Shown here one piece after another: positions 22,601 to 37,600 of a DNA stretch of 64,000 nucleotides. How positions within the stretch are numbered: position 1 is the stretch's first letter; every line of letters starts with the position of its first letter. The position numbers and the translations under genes are program-made. Source of the stretch: Malurus cyaneus samueli. Its lineage: Eukaryota > Chordata > Aves > Passeriformes > Maluridae. Below the pieces are notes generated by a model. It had not been told where the DNA came from and searched no databases. It worked only from the letters and a program-made list of their open reading frames with translations. The stretch lies in contig CM019227.1 in the NCBI GenBank assembly GCA_009741485.1, positions 17,833,931 to 17,897,930 on the forward strand, in the 5' to 3' direction.

Positions 22601-25600
22601 TTGCTAAAGGATCCCATTTGGGGCAAAAATATGGCAGCGGTAGGAATTTTGTGTGCCTGGCAAGAGTTTCACAATGGTAAAGAGGAGTTTGAGCCCTGAG
22701 AAGGGCTGGCTGAGACCCTTCAGCCTGTTTCAGTCATGATCATGATGGGATTCCTGTCTCCTGCTCAGGCTCCAGCTGGGTGTGGGTGGACCCCTGGACT
22801 CAGCTCTTGGATGGGGCCCCCATTCAAACTCCCCCCACAGGTTGGGTTTTCTTGTTTCATCTCTGCAAGGAGGTGTCTTTTTTTGGGTTTTCAGGCCCTG
22901 GGATTGCTATAAACTCTATCAGCATGTCCTTGACCTTCTGTGCCACGGGATCAGAGGATGGCTACGTGAGGCTGTGGCCCCTGGACTTCTCAGCTGCTGT
23001 CTTAGAGGCAGGTGAGTAGAGCTGGCAGTGGTGCTCCTGAGCTCCACATCTCCTGCTGCAGATCCTGAGCTCCACTGCCACAGCTCCCAAGCAATTCTCA
23101 TGAGTTTAGGGCTTGTTTTATGTGGGCTGTCTCCAGGGCTGACTGGTTTGGAGGTCTTCAGTGGCAATTATTCACAATAATTCTTGTAACTCATAGGAAA
23201 AAGGTGGGTGGGGAGGCCCAGGGAGAAGCTGTGCCTGTCCCTGGAGCCCTGCAGGTGTCCAAGGCCAGGCTGGACTGGGCATAGAGCAACCTGGGATAGT
23301 GGGAGTTGTCTCCTAGGAGAAAAGCAGGATTTCCTGGGACAGAACAGACTTTCCATCTTGATTTCTGTGCCCTTGTAGCCATGGCTCATCTCCCCATGAA
23401 AAATTAGAGAAGTCAAGCAGTTCTTGATTTTTTTGAAACAATCATCAGAGTCCAGGGACTTCAGGAAGGGCAGAGATCAATCACTAATCTGTTGGTAAAC
23501 TCACACCTGCAGTGTTGAGTCTCCAGGTCATGGGCTGCTCATTCCTGCGGGCACTGCTTTCCTAAACACAAATCCGTAGCTGCATTCCAGCTACCCCTTT
23601 CCCAGAGGATTTTTGGGTTCCTGTGTCTTTCCCCAGAGCATGAGGCTTCAGTGACTTCCGTGTGCATCAGCCCTGACAGCCGCAAGGTCCTGTCCACGAC
23701 AACCACGGGCAACCTGGGCTACCTGGACATCCAGGCCCGGGACTACAACACCCTGATGCGCTCGCACAAGGGCTCGGTGCTGGGCTTCTCTCTGGAGGGC
23801 AGGTGGAGGCAGATAGCCACCGTGTCCCAGGATGGCACCATCCGCGTGTGGGACCTCGCCTCCATGCAGCAGGTGGGTGAGGCAGGAGCCAGCAGCTCTC
23901 TCACATTCTTTAATGTCTCCCTGGTCTCTAGTCCGACTAATGCTTGATGATTTTTGCCTTTCCTTTTTATGTATGCTTTTATAAATTTTTATATCCTTTT
24001 AGGCATTTTCTGTACCCTTTATGTATTCCTTGTACCCTTAGCCTACATGCTTGTAATTCTTGTAGCCTGATATTCCAGCTTAGTTTAAAGTTCTGTTAGG
24101 CAGAAAGACCAAACATCCTTAATGAGGGCTCAACATGCCCTGTGCTATCTCGAATTTGAATCTCCAGCCTTGGTCAAAGCCTTCTCTCTAAAGCATATTG
24201 TGTAAACTGGGCTCTGGTCTCATCCCGGAGGGAGATTCTTTGAAATAAACAGTCATTACTTCATTTGTTAAGTTTCTTATTAGAAAATTCTAAATAAATA
24301 TACTAATTTATAACATCTGTAAAACTTGTGTACACGCTACATGCAGTGTGCATTTCCTGTCAAATTGTGCACCTAGAATCCCATTAAATACCGAGGTAAA
24401 GCCCTTTTATCCCCTTAACTGTGTCTGTATCATAATTAAAACTGGCCAATCAAGGCCACACAATTATCCAAGCCCCACAGTTCAGGAGCCCTCCCTGAAG
24501 CATGAGGGGGTACCATGGGCCAGAGACCCTTTGGAAATGCAAAGTTCTGAGGTGTTGTTAGACAAAACCATTTTCTTTTCCTCCATCTTTTGAATACTGC
24601 TTTTTAGCACAAACCACGACACCAAGGGCTTTATCTAAATGCCAGGACTTCACTGGGTTTGGATCCTGGAGGTGTGGGGTGGGTCAGTTGTTGGGTCCAG
24701 CTGCAGCTCCCGTTCTCTCTGGTGTCTGTTCCTGCAGCTCTACGACTTCTCAGCTGCAGGAGAAACTCCCTGCACCGTGGCTTTCCACCCCTGCTGGAAG
24801 ATGCTGGCCTGTGGCTTCGACAGCGGCGTGGTGCGCACCTTCAGCCTGGCTGCCTCCGACCTGCTGCTGGAGCACAGGTCAGGGGAGTGGGAGCCACCCT
24901 GGCTGTCCCTGGCTGTCCTGGGGATGGGCACAGCCCCAGGTCCCAGCTGGGGGGGTTTCAGGCAGATCCTGCTGTGCTCTGAGCCCACGCCATGAAAGCC
25001 ATGGGGGCTTTCTTTGGGATTTCCCAGTGGACAGCAGTAGGAAAGGGCTTGTCCTTGTGGGCCTCAGTGTGGGATTTGGAGGATGCCCCAAAGGCAGAGG
25101 GAGCAGGCTGGGGGGCTGTGCTTGTTGCTGGGTTTCCTGACAAATGGGAGCGTTGGTTCTGGGCTGCTGCAGGATGAGTGGGGCCCTGCTCTGTTCCTGG
25201 TTGATTTATTCTGGGTTCTTCATGTTACACTCAATCTCACTGCTGTTTCCCCTGTCTGTTTGCCTTTCCCCTCCCCTTTTCTGCATTTCTGCCCTCATTC
25301 AGGCAGCACCGCACAGCGATCACCGGCCTGACCTTCTCTCCCAATGGCAGTTTTATGTTCAGCTCCTGCTTGCAGGGAACTCTGGCTCTCTACAGCTTTG
25401 TGGCACGGAAAACCCAGGTCCTGAGAGTTCTGGGTAAGGCTCTGGGGTGACGCTGCATTTCTTGTTTTTATTAGCACAGACATTGTGATACCAGAGCCAA
25501 ACCTCAGCCTGCTCAGAGAGATATTTCCCAATGAACCTTCTGAGCCTGGTTATTTCCCCCTGCACTGGGCACTGCTGAGGCCCCTCCAGTCTTGGGGTCA

Positions 25601-28600
25601 GTTCTGGGCACCTCATGACAAGGGGGACATTGAGGGACTGGAGCAGCTCCAGGAAAGGGAATGGAGCTGGGGAAGGGTCTGGAGCCCCAAGAGGGGCTGA
25701 GGGAGCTGGGAAAGGGGCTCAGCCTGGAGCAAAGGAGGCTCCGGGGGGACCTTGTGGCTCTGAACAACTCCCTGACAGGAGGAGGCAGCCGGGGGGGTCG
25801 GGCTCTGCTCCAGGAACAGGGACAGGAGGAGAGGGAACGACCTCAGGCTGGGCCAGGAGAGGTTTAGGTTGGATACTGGGAAAATTCCTTCATGGAAAGG
25901 GTGGTCAGGCACTGGCACAGCTGCTCAGGGCAGTGGTGGAGTCCCCATGCCTGGAGGGATTCAGAAGATAAGTTCATGTGGCAGTTGGGGACATGTTTTA
26001 GTGGACTTGATCTCAGAGGGCTTTTCCCACCTTAATGATTCTGTGATTTCTGTTTGTACCTCCTGTGTGAGCAAACCCTAGAGAACTTCAGCATTTCCCT
26101 CCCTGTCCTGGTTCCAACACTCTCATCCTGCTGGTGTGAGGATTTCATGAAGGTCCTACAATCACAGAGATTTATTCATGCCCAAGCCCTGACTCTTTCC
26201 ATTCTGTGCATGTGCAATTTAATTTGTTTAAAGTGGATTGTTGCCCTGATCCTGCCTGCAGCAGAGCTGCTCCATGCTGGTGAATGGAGCTGGTGGAGAG
26301 CTGGAGGCAGGGCGGAGGTAAGGCAGTTTGGAAAAATTAGTGTCACATTTAATAGATACTTTGGAAATGAGTTGTGACAGCACAAGCCTGGGCAGGAAAG
26401 GGAGCTCTGATTTTTGTATGGTGTAATGTTGCACAAAGAGAAGGAACCTGCCCTGGGAAGTGTGCAGGAGAAGGAACAGGGGCTTGCAAAGACCAGGGAA
26501 TTTGTCCAAAATCACCCAAATTTGGTGTCAGTGCTGCAGCTGGACCTTCACATGGTGACTCTTCTCTGAAGCTGTGTTTGCTGCCTGGTCACGTTCCAGG
26601 GACAGAGCAGTGGAATTATGGTTGTGGAATAAATATAGAGAATTGCTGTAATTTCTGTGATTTTTAGATCTCTGGGTCTCTCTGCCCTCTGCACTGCCAT
26701 CAGTGTGGTGGTGCTCAGCACTGACCCCATTCTGCTCAGGGTTCAGACACCACATCTCACAGAGCTTCTCCTCACAGCCTCTTGTAACGTTAAAAAATGA
26801 GCTCTAAAACCAATTTATTCCTTTGGCTTTGTTGTGCTCTCCTTGAAATCGCTGTGTGTTCACTCAGGCACCAAGCTGAGCATTTCAACCTTGTTTTTGA
26901 GGTGGTTCATGGCATGCCCTGGGTGTGCAGGTAAAATCTGCACAACAGATCTGTGACATCTCCCACAACACAGGTGGCTTTATTGTCAAGCTCAGAGGCA
27001 GGAGAAGCTGCAGCTGCTGCTCAGCAGCACCATCAGGGTGTGCTTTGCTCCTCCTCACTCCGTGTGTGTCCCCCAGGCAATGTGGTGGCCCGGGATGCCG
27101 GGAGCAGCGTGGACACTCTGGTGGTCAGCGGGGACAGTCGCCTGCTGGCCTTTGTGGGGCCCTGCAAGTATGTGGTGACAGTGATGGAGGCCTGCTCGCT
27201 TGATGAGGTACCCACCAGGCTCCCCTCGCTCCTGGGGATGGGGTGTCCCCTGCAAACCCCACAGGCAGCACCCAGGGAGGGGATCAGGGTGATCCAGCTC
27301 ACAGTGAGCTGCCTGTCCTCCCTTCTGTGAGACAGAAATAACTCAAAGTTTCTCCTCCTCTGTCTTCATTCCCCTCTGGAGGGATAATTTGGAGAGATGA
27401 TGGGGAGACTCTCAGTTCCCACCTCGCTGTGTGAGCTGCTCTCCTGGGCATTGTCTGAATTTACAGCCTCTCATTAAGGGGGAAGGAAGGATCTGGGGGG
27501 CTCCGTAGCCTCGTGTTGGGAGCACAGAGCAATCCTCAGGCTGCTGCATCATTTGTTCAGTGGCAGAGATCTGAATCTCCTTGTTCCACAGCTGCTGAGG
27601 GTGGACATCAGCCTCCTGGATGTGCACAGCACCATCCTGGACTCTGCTGTGAAGGTCTACTTTGGTCCTGTGCCTCAAGGCGAGCTCCTGGTGTCCACCT
27701 CTTCCAATAAAATCCTTGTGCTCGATGCAAAAACCGGGCGGCTGGTGCGAGAGGTAGGACTCTGAAATTCATCCACTGAGGTCTCCTGTAGGGGCTGGGC
27801 ACTGCATGTCTCTGTGGGAGGTTAAATGAGAGAAAAACTCCTCCTGGAGCTCACAGGCTTCAAAGGAACACAAGTGGGAAGCCTGCAGCTATCCCAGTGT
27901 GCTTGTGCTCAGGGGCTGAGCCTGAGCTTGTCCTTGTTTTCCATGCTGTCACGCTGCTGTTTTCTTGCTGAAGTGTAAACACAGACATGAACTGACTCAG
28001 CTAAGGCTGCTGGTGCCATTTGTTGTCCTCAGGTGTCCCCTGTGCACAAGCTGACCTGCTCCTCCTTGGCTCTGAGCAAGGATGGCCAGTACCTGCTCAC
28101 TGCTGGCGACAAGGTCATCAAAGTGTGGGACTATCGGATGCGCTTCAACATCAACTTCCAGGTGCTGCCCACACAGGGAGGGCAGGGGGTGCTGTGGCAT
28201 TTCTGAATCCCTGGAGAAGAGGGCAGCAAATGGGCTCTGTATGACTTGGCCCAGTGTGCCCAGTCCAGTTTGCCCAGCAGGGAAATGCAGCCCTGTTCCA
28301 ATGCTGTAACAATGCGTGGCACTGGGCACAGATTGGGTGCCAGAGCACCCCAGTGACACCCTCAGTGAAGGACAGAGGAAGGTGACAGCTCTGTGTTAGG
28401 GACAGGGCCACACTGAGAAGAAAATGGTTCAGCCAGGGCTTTAAAGGCAGGATACGACTTTGGACTCTTCAGCCTTTGTTTCCTTCCCTGATGAGTATGC
28501 TGGAGGTTATCCCTGGGTTGATCAACTCATAGGTGTGAGCACTGTGAGTGATAGATCCTGTTCTGGACCTTCTGCTGAGGCTGTAGACCCTTCTGCAGGG

Positions 28601-31600
28601 CAGGACAGGGAGAGGAGAAACCTTATCCTGACAGGGCAGGGAGAGGAGCAACCCCATCCTGATGGGACAGAGAGAGGAGAAACCCCATCCTGATGGGACA
28701 GAGAGAGGAGCAACCCCATCCTGACAGGGCAGAGAGAGGAGCAACCCCATCCTGACAGGGCAGAGAGAGGAGAAACCTCATCCTGATGGGACAGGTGGTG
28801 ATGGGGATTCCAGCTGTGCTCTCTCCCAGGTGTTCATCGGGCACTCGGAGCCTGTGCGTCAGGTCGCCTTCACCCCAGACCAGCAGCACGTGGTCAGCGT
28901 TGGGGATGCCATCTTCCTCTGGGATTTCCTAGCTCCACCTACAGTCGTCAGGTCATCCCCAACCAGGTACCAGTGTTGGACAGTGCCTTTCCCGTGTCCC
29001 CTTTGCCTGCCCCATCCCTGTGTGACTCCAGTCATCTCACCTTCCCAGGGTTCATTCCCCCGCGTCCACTGTGCCACTGCAATCAGGTGAGTTTGCCTCT
29101 GCCCACGACTTGTGCTGGCAGCTCTTCCACTGGGTGGGGGTTGTGGGGCATGGTTCCTTTCCTGAGGGAGTCATGTTATGCGGGTAAACCTGCTAATCAG
29201 CCCTGAAGGACAATCTCAAATTAATTGGCGCCTCTCAGTCTGCCTAGGTGGGGATGTTCTGAGCAGAGCCACTCTGGGCTTTCTGGTAGGTTTTCAGCTT
29301 TTGCCTTCTGTCTTTCCCTGCCTCCATCTCCTCTGTGTTCTTTCTCCCTCATTGTGTCACTCTCTCTGTCCCTCTCTTTCTTAAAAGACAGAAAAGTGGC
29401 TTCTATGGAAGCTGGAAAACTGAGCTTGGAGGTATGACCAGGAGGATGAGAGGAGCTGAGGGCTGAAGGAAGTGACACAAAGCCTTTTCCTTTTGCAGAC
29501 AGCAGCTTGGAGAAGCCAAAAGTTGTCTCTGAGACCCCTCGGCAGATGGTGCCTCTTCCCCTGCTGTCCTCCCCACCGTGTTTGGATATCAGCTCTGTCC
29601 ACCAAGCAGCATTTCAAAGTAAGAGGAACTGTTTGCAGGAAAGGGGAAAATGAACCTTGTTGTAGGGAAAACTTGCCTAGCTTAGCAGCATCCTTGGAGC
29701 CATCCCGACCTGTGATCCTTTCTGGCAGACTGACAGAGCAGTTCCTTCCCCTGAGCTGGGCAAAGCCCAGAGGTGCTGGAGTTCAGCACACTTTTATCTT
29801 CTGCTTTCTGTACACTGAGATGCTGCACAGCTTTTCTGTGCTCAACACCTTGTTGGTCATTCCCAATAGGATTTTTCTGCTTTGCCCTCTGCCCTAACAG
29901 GGTAATGACATTGCCAGAAGTCAGGGGGTCAGGCACACATGAAGAGGTCCTGAGGGATGTGGTTGGCTCCATCTTCCCACTGATTTTTCTTTCCAGGTAT
30001 TCTCTCTGAATCGGACAAGGAGGAAGAGGAGGAGGAAGGTCTGCCAGGCAGCAGCAGGGAGACAGGAGATGGGCACAGAGAGGTCTCAATCCTTGTGGTG
30101 GAATCAGACAGGGATGAGGAGCCTGTTGTGAGGCAGGAGAACCCGAGGTCTCCTGGAAAACCAACAGATGGTAAATCAGGGGTGTCGCCAGAGGTGAAAG
30201 GCAGCAACATGCTCCTCAGGAGTTTTCCCTTGAACATGACCTCCCAAGGGAAGTCAGTACTGAGGGAAGCTCACATTGATCCCCAAAACCTCTCCTTTTT
30301 CTGGTTCTTTCCCTGCTGCTGCTTCTGGGCACACCAGCAGCCTCTCTTCAGCCTGGAGCCAGTATCAGCTGTGAGTGGCACGTCCCATTAAATCCAGCTG
30401 CAATTAAAGCTCCCAATGCCTCTATTAATAGCTGCACAGCCTCGGAGCTGCAGTGGTGTATGGCGACCTGCCAGGAGCAGGCAGCTGCCAGCGCTCAGCC
30501 CCAGCAGGACTTGTTGGAAAGCTGCAGGGTAGAACTGCCTCCCATGCTCCTTCCTGCTACAGATCTGGAACTGGGGGCTTGTGGTTCCACAGGGGTACCC
30601 AGAGAATGAGCAGTGGTTGGGAAAGGACCTGATCCAGGGAACCACTGGCGCTGTGTCTGCAGGGTTTAGGTTGGAGATCAGGGAAAGGTCCTTACCCCAG
30701 AGGGTGCTGGCACTGCCCAGGCTCCCCAGGGAATGGTCCCGGCCCCGAGGCTGCCACAGCTCCAGGAGCGTTTGGACAGCGCTGCCAGGGATGCACAGGG
30801 TGGGATTGTTGGGGGGTCTGTGCAGGGACAGGGGTTGGATCCATGATCCCTGTGGGTCCCTTCCCACTTGGAGTATTCCATGTGTGACACCGCAGTCTGA
30901 TTTTTGCCTCTTGTGTGCTCGCACATGCACAGCACTTGAAAGGTCCACAAACCACAGCCTGGGTGCTGCTCCCAAACCATTCCCAGGAGTAGCATCCCAT
31001 GGGTGCTGTTTTCTCCTTTGTGTGGCAGAATCCTGGAAGGGGACCAAACCTCCCCGGGTGCAGTGTTCCATCCGCCCGGATTCCTACCGGCACTTCACTC
31101 CTCGCTTCAAGGCATCAGCACTCCCCCAGGTGAGGGTTGGGCTGGTTACCTGGGCAGGTGCAGAACAGGCATTTCGGAGCTGGGGTAGGTGGGTTTTCCA
31201 AATTGTTTCCAATTGGTTCTCTGCTTGAAAGCAATTTGGGAAATATTCCCTGGACTGATGCTCCGTGAGAAATCCCAATATTAATTCCCTATTCTCCTCT
31301 ACGTGCAGCTCTTCCCAGACTAGTAAAAAGTGAGTTGTGCTCAGCTCGTTTTGTGTTGCCCAAATCTGCATACATTTTTATTCCAAAGGAGTGGAAATGG
31401 CATGTGCTATTGAGAGTGGAAGACGAGTGAGCAATGGAGTGATTCATTGTGCTCCCTTATTTGCGAGCAGCTGCGTTGGCAGAGCAGGCTGGGGAAGGCA
31501 AATCCGTGGAGCGTACTGAGGAGAGGCACGGCACAGCTCCTGCTCTGTTAACAAACACAGCAGGAATGAAACAGAAACTTAACTCAGCCTTTCCCTGAGC

Positions 31601-34600
31601 TCTGCTGCTGGTGCTGGGAGAGCAGCTACATCCAGCTTGCACCCCCAGTTCTGTCCCCACACCTGGCAGCATTTATCCCCCAGCTCTCTTCCTATTGAAA
31701 TATCTACATCCCCAAGTCAGCCAAACCCATGGAACTCGTTCCCAGTGGGATTAGCAGCTGCTCCTCGGCTGGGCACTCGCTGCCAGGCTGTTTTGTGCCC
31801 CATCTGAAAGCATCTGTGCCTGGCTGTGCTGGGGCAGTGTCTCTTTTGTTATGGAATATTACCTGTCTCTTCCATTATGGAACTGTGGGAGTACTGGCAT
31901 GGATCTGTGTGGGATGTGTGTTTGAGGACACTCTCACTTTTTCCTCTGTGGGTGTTGATGCACCTGACCAGACCATTCTTCCAGAGTTTATTTTAAGCCT
32001 GTGTCTGTTTTTCTCGCAGAGTTTCTCATCTCCTCCAGTGGGCAGTGAGGTCCTGAAGCTGAAAGCAGTGATCGGTTACAATGGGAATGGCAGAGGGAAT
32101 ATGGTGTGGAACCCAGATACAGGTGCACTGGGAATGCTCTGGAGTGGTGGGATGTGGCTGCTCCTGGATCCCTGGTAGTGTCCAAGGCCAGGCTGGATGG
32201 AGCTTGAAGCACCCTGGGATGGTGGAAGGTGTCCCTGCCCATGCAGGGGATGGAACGAGATGGGCTTTAAGGTCCCTTCCAACCCAACCCACCTGTGATT
32301 CTCTTCTGTGATTCCAGGGGTGTGCACTGAGTCAAGTTAGGATCTTCTGGCTATTGAGTTGGGATCTATACTTGAACACAGGGGTTCTCTGTATTAGTGA
32401 AATCCAGTAACTCTGCTGTTGGCCAGCTTTAATTGGTGGGGCAGGCTCAGGCTGCAGCTTTGAGTGGACAGAGCAAGAGGGAAGCTCACAAAGCCCACCC
32501 TGCTGCCTTTCTGCAGCTGGAATGATGCCCAGCAGCTCTGCTTTACTCAGGTTAGGGGAAGTGAGGCTTCACCCCACTCCCAACCTGCTGCTGCCGAGCT
32601 GCGTCAAAGAGTCAGCATTTACGTATTAATGAATCATAGAACTTTCCATGTGGGCTCTGGTGGGGGCTGGATGTGCAGCCTTTCCATGAAAACATCCCCT
32701 CTCCTCCCCCTCCTCTGCCAGGCTTCTTCGCCTACTCCTGTGGCTGCGTCATTGTGGTTGAAGACCTGCACTCTGGGTCGCAGAACCACTGGCTGGCCCA
32801 CGCCGAGGAGATCTCCACGCTCGCCCTCAGCCACGATGCCCAGGTAGGAGAGGCTGCTGCTGCCCCAGGCCAGGGCTTGGCCCTGTCACTTTAAAAGGCC
32901 ACAGCCTGCAATCCCATTGGTCTGTTCCTCCTTCTGCCTGGAGGCTATGGAAGTTATTTTGGAGGCAGCTATCTGTTGTGCTGGCTCAGTGTGGGCTGGA
33001 GCATGTCCAGAGAAGGGAATGGGGCTGGGGAAGGGGCTGGAGCACAGGTCAGTGAGGAGCAGCTGGGAAAGGGGCTCAGCCTGGAGAAAAGGAGGCTCTG
33101 GGGGGATCTTGTGGAGTCCCCATCACTGGAGGTGCCCAAGGAAAGCCTGGGGGTGGCACTCAGTGCTCTGGGCTGGTGACAAGGTGGGAATGGGTCACAG
33201 GTTGGACTGGATGATTCTGGGATTCTGCCAAGGCTGCTCTGTTCCTCTGGGTGATGTTGCCATTCCCTCCTGCCATCAGCTGAATGATTGTTTCTCACAG
33301 AATTCTGCATTTGCCAACCACATCGCTTTAATGAGGGACTGAAACTGTTGAGAGTAGTTAATGAGTGTTCTCTAATTACTAACACATTGCTCTGTTAGGT
33401 TCTTGCCTCTGCCTCAGGGAGGAAAGATGGGGACTCCCACTGTCAGATCTGCATCTGGAGCACCCAGGATGGGGCCTGCACAGCAGAGCTCTTCCACCAC
33501 GAGACACAAGTGCAAGCCATGGCATTCTCCTGGGACGACAGATTCCTTGTCACCATAGGTGAGCACTCCTGTGACAGCTGCTGTGGGTGCAGGGGTGCAC
33601 CCCAGAGCACACAGCTCATGGCAGGAAGGTGCTGGGAGCACCAAATACCCACCAGATGTGCATCAGGCTCATGGGGAGGATGCTATTCCATGGTATCCTT
33701 GGGACAGCAGGGAATACAGCAGTCATGCTTTCTTCTCGTGACTCACTCCTTCTTAAACCCCCTGTAAATGGTTTGTGGTTACTATTTATAGAGTCCAAAG
33801 GGAAAAACCTTCTTCTGGCCTTGTTACTGCTGCCTAGATGGGCTTGGACAGAAACAGGCAGGCTCCCAACTGTTAGCCTCCTGCCAGGCAGCCATGCCAG
33901 CACAGGATGGACGCTCAAGCTGTCTGTTTTCTTCAGGCAGGGGGCATTTAAAGGACAACATGCAATTAGGAAGCTCTTGTTTTGCATGAGAGGGCACCTG
34001 TGGAGCAGGCAATACAGTCGCTCTGGGCTGGTGAGGCTGCCTTTGGAAAAAAGCAGGCTTTGCTGGAGAGAAGGGGAGCTTTGTGCTCTCCAGGGAGCAG
34101 TGTGTGGGAGAGATCTCCTCCTCCAGCTTCGCTCTGGGCTGCAGGGGAGGGGAAGGCTCAAAGTCTCCACTGAGCTTGTGGAGCCTGGAAAAGGCAGCAG
34201 GAGAGCATTGGACTCCTGAGCTCTCTGGAAGCCTGGGAATTCTGCCATCACTGAGGCCAGGGCCTTCTGCTCCCACCCAGCTTCCATTAAGGCCAGCTCC
34301 CACCTCAGCTGGGACCTCAGCAAAGGTGACATCTCTTTCTTTTTCAAGCCTGTGGTAGCCCTGAGTGCCCAGTGTCACTGCAGAGCTTGTGTGGGGTACT
34401 CCCCAAGGTGTGGAGTGGCTTCTCAGGATGGAGAAAAAGCAGCAAAACTGCTCTGCCTGCTGCAATCCCAGCCCTGGCTGCTGCAAATGGCTCTGCTGCC
34501 AGGAAAGGTCTGCAACCTCCAGTGTGCAGTGCTGGGTCACTTCTGCCTGTCCTTAACTCAGACAAGGATCTGTTGTGTCATACAGCTTGTGCTGAGTACA

Positions 34601-37600
34601 GGAGGAGATGTGTCCTTGCCTGGAATGGTGGCTGGGACAGTTGGGTCAGGGTGTGACACGGTGTGTGTGTGCTGTGGGATGCTTGTGAGCATCCTGAGGC
34701 TGCACAATTCCTCCCCTGCCTTCCCCATTCTCCCTAGGGGACTACAGTGACCAGACCCTGGCTCTATGGAGCACCCATACCTATGAGCTCTTGCTGTCCA
34801 CCTGTGTCTCGGAGCCTCTCCACGACGTGGCTTTTAGCCCTGTCTCCCACCGAGACCTGGCTTGTGTGGGAAGGGAAGCTGTGATGTTCTGGCTGTTAGA
34901 ACAGCAGGGAGCTGCTGTCAGACTCAAGGTAAACCTGCCTTTTACCTTTTAAAATTTATTTCCAGCATCTCTGACTTACTTTCCAAGTCCCTGGTGAGGG
35001 CTTTGTAAGAGCTGATGGCTTCTCTCAGTGAGGTGATGTTGGCTGTCCACGAGCAGTTTTTGGTTGTATTTGAGGCATTAACTGCAGGAACTGAGAGGAA
35101 TAGGATGATTTCTTTTTCCTGATGCATCTAAACATCTTAATTCCCTTTGACACTCCTGGTTTTTGTGCTCTGGCAGGTTCATCGAGCCCCTGCCCCGGAC
35201 GTGCTGGGGCTGGTGGAGCTGACATCTCTCTGTTACGGCGCTGACACTCTGCTTTACAGTGGGACCAACTCAGGCCAGATCTGTGTGTGGGACACAGAGA
35301 CCAACTCCTGTTTCATGACGTGGGAGGCTGACGAGGGCGAGATCGGTGGGTGCGGTGTCAGGGCTGTCATGGAGAGCTTGTTGGGAAAGGAGCCCCGAGC
35401 TTGAAGATTTCCCATTTCAGCTGCACTCAGAAAACCACTTTCCTCAGGGTCCTGGGCTTCCTGGGGGGTTCATTGAATCATAGAACCATTAAGGTTGGAA
35501 AAGGTCTCTAAGATATCAGATCCAACCCAGCACTGCCAGGTGTATCATTAAACCGTGTCCCTGAGAACCATGTCCACGCGATTTTAGAACATTTCCAGGG
35601 ATGGCAACTCGCCCAGCGCCCTGGGCAGACCTTTAGTCTATAAAAACAGCGTTGGACTGTAGAACCCCCCTGTTTTCCTGCCCAAATGGCTGCCAGGAGC
35701 CCCCTTGGGGTGATGTCAGGGGGCAGTGGACACTGACAGGTGCCTCCATCCCCAGGTGTGCTGGTGTGCCGGCACAGCCGGCTGGTGAGCGGCAGCAACA
35801 CCAAGCGCATCCGCCTGTGGTCCGTGGCCACCGTGCAGGAGCTGAGGCTCAGAGGGCCCGATGCCAGGTAGGAGCTCATGGCCCCCTCACCTGGCAGCCC
35901 CCAGGACCTGGCTGAGAGGTGGCTTTTCACAGACAGACACCACATGCAAGCATGCTGTTCCTGCTGTTCTTCATCCTTAGCTTTTCCTCTCCATGCCATG
36001 GCTGCTGGCTCTTTCTGTCTGGATCTTTTGACTGAATTTTGCCACAGGTAGCTGAACCCTCTTAATAGCAGAAGTGGGTGTTTATCGTGCCTGAAGTTTG
36101 TGCCAGTGGTTTGTAGGAATTCCTTTAGGACAGCTATGGAAAAGACATTGCCTTTGTTTCCTCGCTTATGCTGTTGCATCCCCTGTTTTCTTTCTTTCCT
36201 GCAAAAAAATGGTTGAAGTGTAAATCACAGAATCATGGAATGCTTTGGGTGGGAAGGAACCTTCCCATGACCATCCCATTCCAACCCTCCGTGCCATGGA
36301 CAGGGACACCTTCCACCATCCCAGGTTGCTCCAGGCTCTGTCCAACCTGGTCTTGGGCACTGCCAGGGATCCAGGGGCAGCCACAGCTTCTCTGGGCACC
36401 CTGTGCCAGGTCCTCTCCACCTTCCCAGGAGAGGAAGGAATATTCCTTCCCAATATCCCATCCATCCCTGCCCTCTGGCATTGGGAAGCCATTCCCTGGG
36501 TCCTGTCCCTCCATCCCTTGTCCCCAGTCCCTCTCCAGCTCTCCTGGAGCCCTTTCAGGCACTGGAAGGGGCTCTGAAGTCTCCCCAGATGAAGAACCCC
36601 AGCTCTCCCAGTTACTGTTCCATGCACAAGAGCCCCTCATTGAACTGGGTTTACCAGAAAGTTGGGTTTGAAGCAACATCTGAGCCAGTCCTTGTCCCAC
36701 CCTGCCTTCCTCCAGGTCTGGCTCAGTCCTGTTGGAACATGAGATCACCCTGGATGGGACGATTGTGAGCGCAGCCTTTGACGACTCCCTGGAAATGGGA
36801 ATTGTGGGCACCACAGCCGGGACCCTGTGGTACATCAACTGGGTGGAGAGCACCAGCATCCGCCTCATCAGCGGCCACAAGAACAAGGTCAGAAGGGCTG
36901 GGCCCACTTTGATTTGTGCTGTTCAGGGTATCTTTCTGCTACAGGGAAAGTGGTTTAAATGGCGGGAGAGAAGGCATTTTACATCCACCTATGATACACG
37001 GTGCCTGCTCCTGTCTTTGGGGTTGGGTTTACTACTGCACACCATGCCTGGTTCTGCCCTTGGGGTTGGGTTTACTGTGCACGGTGCCTGGTTCTGCCTT
37101 TGGGGTTGGGTTTACTGTGCACGGTGCCTGGTCCTACTTTTTTTACTGTTTTCCATGATGGGTAAGGCTGGAAAACCCCTTTAAGATCTTCAAGTCCAAC
37201 AGCCAACCCAGCACCACCACCAAGTTCACCATTAAACCGTGTCCTCAAGTGCCACATCCACACGTTTTTTGAACGCTCCTGGGGATGGTAACTCCATCAC
37301 TGCCCTGTGCCAGTGCTTTACAACCCTTTCTGTGAAGAAATTCTTCCTAATAGCCAGTCTAAACACTCCCTGGTACAACTTGAGACCATTTCCTCTCATC
37401 CTATGAGCCCAAAACCAAAGCACTGCACCTTCCTTTATGTTCCATATCGTCTGGTGTCTCCCATGAGGAGAGTCCTGGGGGATGAGAGCAGCAGAGGGGC
37501 TGAGTGCTCTGGGCTGTGGCACCTGTAGAGCCCCTGTTCTCCCCTTTCCCCTGGAGCAGGTGACTGAGGTGTGCTTCAGTCCCGGCGAGACTCACTGTGC

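Noticed and set aside
29395..29432. AG/GT-bounded segment as an extra WDR90 exon
   Set aside because: Including it leaves phase 0 and forces the next exon out of the frame that gives the plausible SSLEKPKVV reading; skipping it keeps all phases.
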